DNA of 64,000 nucleotides from the NCBI RefSeq assembly GCF_021044625.1, contig NZ_CP087999.1, forward strand, positions 637,001-701,000, in the 5' to 3' direction. Under the pieces are notes generated by a model. It searched no databases. It was not told the origin of the DNA and saw nothing but the letters and a program-made list of their open reading frames with translations. How positions within the stretch are numbered: the first letter of the stretch is position 1; every line of letters begins with the position of its first letter. This document shows positions 17,592-25,578 of this stretch, in pieces. Origin of the DNA: Geomonas sp. RF6. GTDB lineage: Bacteria > Desulfobacterota > Desulfuromonadia > Geobacterales > Geobacteraceae. The position numbers were made by a program, and so were the translations under genes.

Positions 17592-18401
17592 TCAGCTGAC
17601 CCCGAGGATGACGCTGGAGGCCTTGAAGATGGCGCAGGCGTGGTCGCCGACCTTTAGCTGCAGGCTCTCACCGCTGTCGTTGGTGATGATTGCGCTGAGG
17701 ACGTTCCCCCCCCCTACCTCGAGGTCGATCTCCGTGTTCACCGCTCCGGTGATGATGTTGGTAACGGTGCCGCACATGAGGTTGCGGGCGCTGAGCTTCG
17801 CCTCGTGCAGCCCCTCCCCGATGATGACCGAACTCGACTTGATTATGGCGTAGGCGTCCACCCCCTCCTTCAGCCCCAGGTTGTCGACGGCGCCGTTGGT
17901 GATGACTGCTATGAGGGGAGTCCCTCCCTTCAGGGTGAGGCAGACTTCGCTGTTCACCGCCCCCCTGGTGACCTTCGTGATAGTCCCGGAGAAGACGTTG
18001 CGGGCGCTTACCTTCATGGAGATCCTCCTCAGGAACTTGTAGAGGGTGTCGGTATCGCCGAGCCGCGCCTCCAGATTTTCCAGGAACCTGCGGTGCTCCT
18101 CCTGTACCACGCGGAACTTCCGGACGACCTCCTTCCCCTCCGCGGTAAGGGTCGTTCCGCCCCCCCCTTTCCCGCCGGTAAGGCGCTCCACCAGCGGCTT
18201 CTCCGCCATGTTGTTGATCATGTTCACGAGATCCCACGCCGTCTTGTAGCTGATGCCGACCGCCTTGGCAGCCTTCGTGATCGATCCGAGCTCATCGATC
18301 CTTTCGAGCAGGCTGATCCTGTCGCCACCGAGATACTTCCGATCCTCCCGGTGAAACCAGAGATCGCCCTCGAGCTCGAGGGGGAGATTCCTTTTTTTCA
18401 T
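17592..18401 (-). CDS. modE: ModE-family molybdate-responsive regulator
   Basis: A 269-residue regulator. The N-terminal winged helix (residues about 20-110; ITKAAKAVGISYKTAWDLVN) is followed by two molybdate-binding Mop/TOBE repeats, each opening with a SARN signature (KVSARNVFSGTITKV near 134 and KLSARNLMCGTVTNI near 203). This is the full E. coli ModE architecture, so DNA binding should respond to molybdate or tungstate. No mod transport genes are adjacent. It has its own terminator and is likely monocistronic. Confidence 0.93.
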   Translation of the reverse strand: MKKRNLPLELEGDLWFHREDRKYLGGDRISLLERIDELGSITKAAKAVGISYKTAWDLVNMINNMAEKPLVERLTGGKGGGGTTLTAEGKEVVRKFRVVQEEHRRFLENLEARLGDTDTLYKFLRRISMKVSARNVFSGTITKVTRGAVNSEVCLTLKGGTPLIAVITNGAVDNLGLKEGVDAYAIIKSSSVIIGEGLHEAKLSARNLMCGTVTNIITGAVNTEIDLEVGGGNVLSAIITNDSGESLQLKVGDHACAIFKASSVILGVS

Positions 18402-18625
18402 GCAGATGACCTCTTGCCGTAACCCGCGAGGGGTGAGTGGGAACAGGGGTTCTTATTAACGCAATGCCAGGGAAAAAGCAACCGATTAGCGCCCTGCGGC
18501 GGGGGGGGGGGACGGGAGGTGCTTTTCTGACGCGGCCGCCGGCAGGAAGGGGAGCTGCTCCGGAGGATTGTGCAGGGGGGGGGAGGATGTGGTGCAGCGC
18601 GGAGGGGGGGAGCCCCTCCGGCGGG

Positions 18626-18901
18626 TCACTGACGCGGGGCGATGCTCTGTTCCGGCGGGGTGGTCGGGGCCGCCCCCGGAGGCTGCACCGACTGCTCAGA
18701 CTGGAAGGAGACCCGGCCGCGCTCGTCCGTCAGGTCCGGTGCCTTTTCCTTCACCTGCCAGTCTTTCCCTACCTGTACCGCCGGCAGCACGAGGACCGGC
18801 TTCTCCTTCGCCGTCTCCGGCGTTCTGGCACTGCGCGAGGCGGTACAGCCGGTGGCGGCGTGCAGTGCGAGCAAAAGGAACGAGCAGAGTATGACTTTCA
18901 T
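18626..18901 (-). CDS. Small lipoprotein of unknown function
   Basis: A 91-residue protein with a signal peptide ending in the lipobox-like AATGC (cysteine at about residue 19), so it should be lipid-anchored. The mature part is polar, Pro- and Gln-rich at the end (PPGAAPTTPPEQ) and has no recognised domain. The start at 18901 follows AGAGGAGC. A longer frame to 19024 would bury the signal peptide and was rejected. The 224-base gap to modE holds only G-rich low-complexity sequence, including a run of eleven or more G near 18500. Confidence 0.7.
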   Translation of the reverse strand: MKVILCSFLLLALHAATGCTASRSARTPETAKEKPVLVLPAVQVGKDWQVKEKAPDLTDERGRVSFQSEQSVQPPGAAPTTPPEQSIAPRQ

Positions 18902-19114
18902 GCGATGCTCCTCTCTGGGGCAACCGGGAAGGGAGGCACCCTCCACCTCCGGCTCCACTGACACTAGCATATCAAGAGCAGAGCCCTTTTGACAGTTATA
19001 ACAGCAGGTAAGTCGTACTGTCACTGTACTGAATGTAGAGTCGCGTGCGGCTCACGCGAGGGAGACAGAGTCTTCCATAGCCCTGAAATTACAGCAGTTA
19101 CGCGGAGGCCTCCC

Positions 19115-19142
19115 TTGACAGGGGCTCACCCCCTTATACACT
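19115..19142 (+). promoter_or_regulatory. Candidate sigma-70 promoter for the BON-domain gene
   Basis: A perfect TTGACA (19115-19120) is followed by a TATACACT stretch; TACACT gives a 16-base spacer, TATACA only 14. It lies about 85 bases before the BON gene start. The rest of the 326-base gap from 18902 shows no other feature. Confidence 0.5.
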
Positions 19143-19227
19143 AATATTGCGAGGTTGACTGTTAAAGACCGTGAAACAGTATTGGAAACAAGGACCGTGC
19201 CTGCGCACGGAAAAAGGAGAAGGTCCC

Positions 19228-19533
19228 ATGAGAAGACTGTTCAGAATGCTGGCATGCCTCGGACTGGTGACAGCATTCCTGGGGTGCTCGGCCCCGGAGA
19301 AACGCCAGACTGCAGGTGAGTACATCGATGATTCCGTCATTACCAGCAAGGTGAAGGCGGCGATAGTCAATGAAGAGGCACTCAAGGGTATGCAGGTCAA
19401 TGTGAAGACCCATGACGGCACCGTGCAGCTGAGCGGGTTCGTCGACAACCAGCAGCAGGCAAGGCAGGCGGCAAGCGTGGCCGGGAAGGTCGAGGGCGTG
19501 AAGAACGTGCAAAACGACCTTATCGTAAAATAG
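19228..19533 (+). CDS. BON-domain lipoprotein
   Basis: A 101-residue protein with a signal peptide ending in FLGC (lipidation at about residue 17) and one BON domain (about 32-101: DSVITSKVKAAI ... VQLSGFVDNQQQ ... VKNVQNDL). BON proteins, such as OsmY and DolP, bind membranes or phospholipid surfaces in the envelope. The start at 19228 follows AAAAAGGAGAAGG; an upstream ATG-type extension to 19171 lacks a site. The gene has its own promoter and terminator, so it is probably a stress-type monocistron. Confidence 0.9.
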   Translation: MRRLFRMLACLGLVTAFLGCSAPEKRQTAGEYIDDSVITSKVKAAIVNEEALKGMQVNVKTHDGTVQLSGFVDNQQQARQAASVAGKVEGVKNVQNDLIVK

Positions 19534-19564
19534 CTGACACTGTTGGAGAGTGCATTTCCATGCA

Positions 19565-19590
19565 AACCCGCTCCGGCGGGTTTTTTTTTG
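19565..19590 (+). terminator. Intrinsic terminator after the BON gene
   Basis: AACCCGC and GCGGGTT pair around TCCG, followed by nine T. It lies 32 bases after the stop codon. Confidence 0.9.
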
Positions 19591-19619
19591 CTGTGCAGTC
19601 CTTCCTGGAGGTGAACCGC

Positions 19620-20888
19620 ATGCGCATCCCGACGCTCCTGCTGGCGGCCTTGCTCCTTTCCCCCCTCCCCTGCCGGGGGGAGGAGACCTACGGCTACCCG
19701 ATCGCCGGTGCCTACGAGGCAACCCTTCTCGGGACACCTACGGAACTGAGGTCACAGCTCCCCCCGAAGGTGCGCACCCGAACCCTTCTTTTGCAACTGA
19801 ACAGCGAAGAGAAGCCGCCGGTCTTCTTCTACGACAACGGCTTGCGCTGCACCTTCGCCTATCAGAAGAAGAAGGCCCCCCTCGTCTTCGTAATCGGACC
19901 TACCGGCGCCAGTGACCAGTCCTCGACGGCGATGTCGCTGCTGAAGGCCCTCTATCACGCAGGGTGCCACGTCATCACCATCCCCTCCACGACACATCCG
20001 AACTTCATCATCTCGGGCTCCCAAAGCCATGTCCCGGGAGACCTCGCCACGGACGCGAGCGACCTTTACCGTGTCATGGAGAGTGCCTGGAAGGAGGTGG
20101 AGGGGGACGTGGAGGCGAGCGCCTTCTACCTCATCGGAACGAGCCTCGGAGGGGTGCAGGCCCCGTTCGTGGCGCGACTGGACGAGGAGCGGAGAATCTT
20201 CAACTTCCGGAAGGTGCTGATGATCAACCCCCCGGTCAGCCTCTACAACGCCGTCGTCAGAATCGATTCCCTTCTCAATGGGGTCCCGGAAGGGCCCGGA
20301 CGGGAAGGAGCCTTCTTCAACCGGATGCTGGACAAGTTCACCGATTTCTACAGCTACGGCAATTTTGTGGCGATCAACGACGACTTCCTCTATGCGGTGT
20401 ACCAGGAGCGCCTCTTCTCCCGCGAGGAAGCAGGGGGTCTCATCGCCATCTCCTTCCGCATCAACTCCGCAGGGATGATCTTCACCTCAGACGTCATGAC
20501 AAACAGCGGCTATGTCGTGCCGAAGAACCGGGTCCTCTCCAGTAACGACGCCCTCTCCGACTACTTTCTGGTGTGCACCCACCTGAGTTTTCTCCAGTAC
20601 TTCAACGAATACCTCTACCCCCACCTGCGAAAGACGAGGCCGGAGCTCAGCAAGGAGGAGTTCATCGCCTCTCTCAGCCTGAAAACTCTGGACCGGTACC
20701 TCAGGGGGAACCGGAAGTTCGGGATCATGACGAACGCCAACGACTTCCTCCTCGCCCCCGACGAGTTGCTCTACCTGCAGGAGCTCTTCGGCGAGCGGGC
20801 GATCGTCTACCCCCGGGGGGGACACCTGGGAAATGTGCAGTACCGGGAGAACATGGCACGGGTGGTTGATTTCTTCACGAAGGACTGA
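19620..20888 (+). CDS. Secreted alpha/beta-hydrolase-like protein
   Basis: A 422-residue protein with an N-terminal signal peptide (cleavage after about residue 20, LPCRG). The core has an alpha/beta hydrolase look: LVFVIGPTGAS as a first strand region and the nucleophile elbow GTSLGG near residue 180; a late HLGN could supply the histidine. The start at 19620 follows CTGGAGG; the frame extends to 19560 across the terminator and is not used. It precedes mlaA by 60 bases, suggesting a role in envelope lipid turnover, but the substrate is not known. Confidence 0.75.
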   Translation: MRIPTLLLAALLLSPLPCRGEETYGYPIAGAYEATLLGTPTELRSQLPPKVRTRTLLLQLNSEEKPPVFFYDNGLRCTFAYQKKKAPLVFVIGPTGASDQSSTAMSLLKALYHAGCHVITIPSTTHPNFIISGSQSHVPGDLATDASDLYRVMESAWKEVEGDVEASAFYLIGTSLGGVQAPFVARLDEERRIFNFRKVLMINPPVSLYNAVVRIDSLLNGVPEGPGREGAFFNRMLDKFTDFYSYGNFVAINDDFLYAVYQERLFSREEAGGLIAISFRINSAGMIFTSDVMTNSGYVVPKNRVLSSNDALSDYFLVCTHLSFLQYFNEYLYPHLRKTRPELSKEEFIASLSLKTLDRYLRGNRKFGIMTNANDFLLAPDELLYLQELFGERAIVYPRGGHLGNVQYRENMARVVDFFTKD

Positions 20889-20948
20889 AGGTGCGGCCGC
20901 CCTCCCCGAGGCGCCCCCCCTTCGCAAATTTGAAAGGAGGAGAGCTCC

Positions 20949-21761
20949 ATGTACCGACCGCCCCTGGCAAAGCGCGTCCCCCTCGTGCTCCTCATCTCGC
21001 TCTTCCTTGCCGGGTGCGCGTCGCAGACGACCCACCTCCCCCCGGAGGAGCCCCCCCGGCACACCATCAGCGAGTTCCAGGACGAGAGGCTCGCCTACGT
21101 ACCCGATCCGTGGGAGCACTTCAACCGCTCCATGTACCGGTTCAACTACTATTTCGACCGCTTCCTCTTCATACCGGTGGTGAAGGGGTACGAGACGGTG
21201 ACCCCCGTCTTTTTCCAGAACCGCGTCTCCAGCTTCTTCGGTAACCTGAAAGAGGTGCGCAACCTCACCAACAGCATCCTCCAGCTGAAGGGGAAGGAAT
21301 CGCTTACCACCCTCGGCCGCTTCGTCACCAACAGCACGATCGGTATCGGGGGGCTCTTCGACCCCGCCACCAGCTTCGGGCTGCTGCGGCGCGACGAGGA
21401 CTTCGGCCTCACCCTCGGGCACTGGGGGGTGGATTCCGGGCCGTACCTCGTCATGCCGATCCTCGGTCCTTCCACTGCCCGCGACACCGGCGGCTTCGCG
21501 GCGGACAGCGCCATGCGCTTCGGCCTGTACAGCTACCTCGACCCCTTCGGAAGCACCGGGAGCCCCACCGCCATCGCAGCCGGAGTGACGACGCTGGAGG
21601 CGGTAGACCAGCGCCACCAGGTCCCCTTCCGCTACTACCGCAGCGGCTACCCCTTCGAGTACTACATGGTACGCTTCTTCTACCATCAGAAGCGGGAGCT
21701 GGACATCAGGAAGGCGCCGGCCTCGGGGAAGGGACCAGCCCTCGTCCCCGGCCTCTTCTAG
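20949..21761 (+). CDS. mlaA: Outer-membrane lipoprotein MlaA (VacJ)
   Basis: A 270-residue lipoprotein with lipobox LAGC at residue 22 or so. The MlaA domain shows DPWEHFNRSMYRFNYYFDRF, FFGNLKEVRNLTNSILQ and a TSFGLLRRDEDFGLTLGHWGV region, all family hallmarks. MlaA removes phospholipids from the outer leaflet of the outer membrane and passes them to the Mla shuttle. The mlaBCDEF genes are not in this window. It is followed after 15 bases by the ligase-ACP-acyltransferase gene, so it is probably co-transcribed with it. Confidence 0.95.
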   Translation: MYRPPLAKRVPLVLLISLFLAGCASQTTHLPPEEPPRHTISEFQDERLAYVPDPWEHFNRSMYRFNYYFDRFLFIPVVKGYETVTPVFFQNRVSSFFGNLKEVRNLTNSILQLKGKESLTTLGRFVTNSTIGIGGLFDPATSFGLLRRDEDFGLTLGHWGVDSGPYLVMPILGPSTARDTGGFAADSAMRFGLYSYLDPFGSTGSPTAIAAGVTTLEAVDQRHQVPFRYYRSGYPFEYYMVRFFYHQKRELDIRKAPASGKGPALVPGLF

Positions 21762-21776
21762 CAACCGGGAGTAGCC

Positions 21777-24275
21777 ATGGAAACGTTGCTCCACCTTTTC
21801 GAAACCTTCCGCGACCGGGGGGAGAAGATCGTCTTCGTGAACCGCACCGGGGTGCGTCGCCAGCTCTTCACCTACCGGGAGTTGCACGAGCGCTCCCTGC
21901 AGATGGCAGCCCTCCTCCAGGAGCGGGGGGTGGGGGTGGGGGACCGGGTCCTCCTCTGGGGGCCGAACTCCCCCTGGTGGGGTATCGCCTTCTGGGGGAT
22001 CATGGCGCGCGGAGCGATCGCCGTCCCGGTCGACTTCATGTCCGACAGGGAACGGGCGGAGACGATCAGCACCCTCACCGAGGCGAAGGTACTCCTGCAA
22101 AGCCGCATGAAACCTGAACGGATCGTGGCGCCGGGGACCGTTTTTCTGGAGGACCTCCAGTACCTCCTCCCCGAACTTTCCCCCGTCCCGGCGCCTGAGC
22201 CGCGCACCCCGGAGGACACCGCGCAGCTCATCTACACCTCCGGCACCACCGGAAACCCGAAGGGGGTCATCCTCACCCACGCAAACCTCGTGGCCAATCT
22301 CCTCCAGGTGCAGGAGCACATCCCCATCATTTCCGCCGACTACCACTTCCTCTCCCTCCTTCCCCTGTCGCACATGTTCGAACAGATGGGGGGATTCCTG
22401 ACACCGCTGCACCGCGGCGCCTCCATCGTCTACCTGCGCACGCTGAAGCCCTCCGCCATACTGGAGGCGCTCGCGCAGGAGGACATCTACGCGGTGGTCG
22501 CGGTGCCGAGGCTCCTCCAGCTCCTGAAGCACTCCATCGAGGAGGAGATCGCCCAGAAGAAGCTCACGGCGCTCTTCTCCCGCCTGATGGCCCTCTCCCC
22601 GCGCCTGTCGCGGAAAGGGAGGCGCCTCCTCTTCTACCCCGTGCACAAGAAGTTCGGGGCTAACTTCGTCCTCTTCGTCTCCGGAGGGGCTCCACTCCCC
22701 CCCGACACCTTCCTCTTCTGGCAGGCGCTCGGCTTTACCGTCATGGAGGGGTACGGTCTCACGGAGTGCTCCCCGGTACTTGCCGCCAACAGCATGGAGC
22801 GGCAGGTCCCGGGGGCGGTGGGACGCGCTCTCCCCGGGGTGACGCTGAAGGTCGTCGACGGGGAGGTCCTCGCCGCAGGGGCGAACGTCTTTCCCGGCTA
22901 CTACAAAAACGAGAAGGCGACGAAGGAGGCGTTCAGCGAGGACGGCTTCTTCAGAACCGGCGACCTCGGGGAAATCGCGCCGGACGGGTGGCTCACCATC
23001 AAGGGGAGGCAAAAGGAGCTCATCGTCACCGGCTCCGGGATCAACGTCTACCCCGACGACTTGGAAGGGATCCTCGACCGGAGCCGCGGGGTTCGCGAGT
23101 CGACCGTGGTGGGAATCGACAAGGGGGGGGGGGAGGAGGTGCACGCAGTCCTCATCCTCGACGGCAGCGGCAGGAGTGCGGAGGAAATCGTGCGGGAGGC
23201 GAACGCCCGGCTCGACCCTCTGCACCAGATCGCCTCCTTCTCCGTGTGGGACGAGCCGGAGTTTCCGAAGACGACGACGCTGAAGGTGCGGAAGTTCCTC
23301 GTGAAGGAGAAGATTCTAAAGGGTGCCCAGGGGGGAAAAGGGGGGGTCTCGGGGGACCGGCTGATCGCGCTCCTTGCCCGCATCACCGGGACCGACCCCG
23401 GCTCCATCACGGAGGATTCAAGGCTCGTCACCGATCTCGGGCTTTCCTCCATCGACCGGGTCGAGCTCGTGAACTACCTGGAGCAGGAGTTTCGCCTCGA
23501 CATAGAGGACTCCCAGATCGGGGCGGAGACCCGGGTGAAGGACGTGCGGGAGCTCATCGCGAAGCGGGAGAAGGTGCACCCGGGGGGGCACTTCAGGTTC
23601 TGGACGAACTCCTCCTTCATCAGGGGGTTACGTGCCGTATCGGACGCGATCCTCCTCTGGCCGGTGGTGCGCAGCTTTGTGACGTTGAAGGTCGAGGGGG
23701 GGGAGCACCTCCGGGGGATCAGCGGCCCCGTCTTTTTCGTGGCGAATCACCTGAGCTACCTGGACCAGCCCTCGGTCATGTGCGCGCTGCCGCGCCCGAT
23801 CCGCTACCGCTGCGCCACCGCCGCCTACGAGGAGTTCTTCTTCGCGAAGTACCGAAACCTCGCCGAAAAGATCTGGAAGCTCACCGCCTACCAGCTCGCC
23901 ACTCTCCTTCTGAACGTCTTCCCCCTCCCCCAGAGCCGCGGCTTCAGCGGGTCGCTGAAGTTCATGGGGCGACTCGCCGACGCCGGCATCCACATCCTCA
24001 TCTTCCCGGAGGGGCAGCACTCGAAGGACGGGACGCTCGGGCGCTTCCAGATGGGGCTCGGGATCATGGTGAAAGAGGTGGGGATACCGGTCGTCCCGGT
24101 GGCGATAGAGGGGACGAGAGAGCTTCTCCCGCCGGGGTCGGGGTGGCCGCGACGGGGGACGGTGACGGTGCGCTTCGCCCCTCCGTTGCGCTTCACCTTC
24201 GAGGAGCCCGGTGAGATCGTGGACAGGACGCGCGACGCGGTGGTCCAGCTGCAAAGGGGGGAGGCTAGCGGGTGA
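21777..24275 (+). CDS. Acyl-AMP ligase - ACP - PlsC acyltransferase fusion (Aas-like)
   Basis: An 832-residue three-domain protein. Residues 1-520 form an AMP-dependent acyl ligase (YTSGTTGNPKG near 156, EGYGLTECSP near 325, RTGDLGE, and the lysine region PKTTTLKV). An acyl carrier domain follows with the phosphopantetheine serine in DLGLSSIDRVE near 557. The C-terminal PlsC domain has NHLSYLD near 656 and FPEGQHS near 742, the H-x4-D and FPEG motifs. The protein could activate a fatty acid, hold it on its own ACP and transfer it to a lysolipid without CoA. It overlaps the convergent next gene by 11 bases. Confidence 0.9.
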   Translation: METLLHLFETFRDRGEKIVFVNRTGVRRQLFTYRELHERSLQMAALLQERGVGVGDRVLLWGPNSPWWGIAFWGIMARGAIAVPVDFMSDRERAETISTLTEAKVLLQSRMKPERIVAPGTVFLEDLQYLLPELSPVPAPEPRTPEDTAQLIYTSGTTGNPKGVILTHANLVANLLQVQEHIPIISADYHFLSLLPLSHMFEQMGGFLTPLHRGASIVYLRTLKPSAILEALAQEDIYAVVAVPRLLQLLKHSIEEEIAQKKLTALFSRLMALSPRLSRKGRRLLFYPVHKKFGANFVLFVSGGAPLPPDTFLFWQALGFTVMEGYGLTECSPVLAANSMERQVPGAVGRALPGVTLKVVDGEVLAAGANVFPGYYKNEKATKEAFSEDGFFRTGDLGEIAPDGWLTIKGRQKELIVTGSGINVYPDDLEGILDRSRGVRESTVVGIDKGGGEEVHAVLILDGSGRSAEEIVREANARLDPLHQIASFSVWDEPEFPKTTTLKVRKFLVKEKILKGAQGGKGGVSGDRLIALLARITGTDPGSITEDSRLVTDLGLSSIDRVELVNYLEQEFRLDIEDSQIGAETRVKDVRELIAKREKVHPGGHFRFWTNSSFIRGLRAVSDAILLWPVVRSFVTLKVEGGEHLRGISGPVFFVANHLSYLDQPSVMCALPRPIRYRCATAAYEEFFFAKYRNLAEKIWKLTAYQLATLLLNVFPLPQSRGFSGSLKFMGRLADAGIHILIFPEGQHSKDGTLGRFQMGLGIMVKEVGIPVVPVAIEGTRELLPPGSGWPRRGTVTVRFAPPLRFTFEEPGEIVDRTRDAVVQLQRGEASG

Positions 24276-25392
24276 TGGCGCCGCGCTCGGAAAGGACGTC
24301 CTCCCAGAAGACCTGCCGGGCGCACTTCAGGAGCAGGTAGGCTTTCCCGTCGTCCGAGGCACCGGTCCTTCCGGGGAGGCGGTCGAGCCACCTCTTCGGC
24401 AGCCCCTCCCTCCCGTGCAGGGCCCCCGCCAGCGCTCCGACTATGGCGGCGATCGTGTCGTTGTCCTTCGTGTCGTTCACCGCCCTCACGATCGCCTCCT
24501 CCGGGTCGTCGCCGTGCCTCATCATGATGTACAGTACGCTCGGCATCGTCTCCATGAGAAAAGCCCCGGAAAACCACCCGTCGCACGCCTCCCCCGTCGT
24601 GAGCTGCAGATGCAGCGCCTCGGTCACCCTCTCCACCGTGTAGCGCCAGCAGGGACCGACGTAGTCGGGAAACATCCCGCCGCGCGGCGAGTAGCGGCTC
24701 TCCCCCTCCAGGTCGGCGGCGACCTCCGCGTAGCGCTGCGGCCACCAGTGCGGGGGGGGAGGCCTCACCATCCCGAGGAGGTCCCAAAGGATCGCCACGA
24801 ACGCCATGCACGCGGCATTGGAGGCTGAGTCGTTGTGGGTTATCATGGCGGAGAGGGCGGTATCGATCCACAGATCGGTGCACCCCCCGTGCAGGTGGGG
24901 GAGGAGCATCGGGGGGATCTGCAGGAGGGCGCCGTTTCCGGCGGAGACCGGGCCCGACTCGTACCACGGTTTTCCCGCCTTCAGGTTCCAGATGAACGCC
25001 TTCGCGGTGGAGCCGATCCCGAAGATCTCCCCCCGGCAAAAGCGCGCCGCGAGGTGGCTCGGGATGAAGACGCGGTCCTCCAGCAGGGTCTCGATCGTCC
25101 AGAAGGAAATCTGGGTGTCGTCGGAGGGGAGCCCGAGGCGCCGCCCGTGCGCGTACCGGTTCGGGAGGAAGTCGCGGATCTCCCCGAAGCGCTCGCGCCG
25201 CTCCGAGCGCAGGAGCCCCTCGTTGGTGTTGCCGAGTGCGTCTCCGATTGCCAGGCCGAGCATCATCCCCTCGATGCGGGAGAATTCGAAAAAGGTCGGC
25301 AGGGGGCGCGGCGACGTGCGAAAAATTTTTCCCTTGTGGAGGTTTATGCGGCGCGAGCGGAAAAGTTCCTCGAGGATCTCGCCGTTGTGCAT
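24265..25392 (-). CDS. ADP-ribosylglycohydrolase family protein
   Basis: A 375-residue protein of the DraG/ARH family, which removes ADP-ribose from modified molecules with Mg2+. Family marks are GMMLGLAIGDALGNTNEG near residue 43, the SDDTQIS metal motif near 90, and the C-terminal DNDTIAAIVGALAGALHG metal-binding block. The start at 25392 follows CCAGGAG. A frame open to 25875 runs into the divergent neighbour and is not used. No ADP-ribosyltransferase gene is nearby, so the target is not known. Confidence 0.9.
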   Translation of the reverse strand: MHNGEILEELFRSRRINLHKGKIFRTSPRPLPTFFEFSRIEGMMLGLAIGDALGNTNEGLLRSERRERFGEIRDFLPNRYAHGRRLGLPSDDTQISFWTIETLLEDRVFIPSHLAARFCRGEIFGIGSTAKAFIWNLKAGKPWYESGPVSAGNGALLQIPPMLLPHLHGGCTDLWIDTALSAMITHNDSASNAACMAFVAILWDLLGMVRPPPPHWWPQRYAEVAADLEGESRYSPRGGMFPDYVGPCWRYTVERVTEALHLQLTTGEACDGWFSGAFLMETMPSVLYIMMRHGDDPEEAIVRAVNDTKDNDTIAAIVGALAGALHGREGLPKRWLDRLPGRTGASDDGKAYLLLKCARQVFWEDVLSERGAITR

Positions 25393-25578
25393 GATGCGGT
25401 TCTCCTGGAGAGGGGAAAGGAGCCGGATTGGTGTAACCGGGAAAAGAGCCCGCTCCAGAAATAGTATCCAAGGGAGCGGCCGCTGGCAATGCGCCGCCCC
25501 CGCAGGGGCGGGGTTGCAGCACCGGCAAGTATATGCTAAGGAGAAAGCGGTAATTTCAAATACTGCAGGCGGGGGACG

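Noticed and set aside
20487-23225. A 912-codon open frame antisense to mlaA and the ligase fusion.
   Set aside because: Long antisense frames are common in GC-rich DNA; the plus-strand proteins have clear motifs, and this product shows only Gly/Glu/Arg-rich low-complexity sequence.
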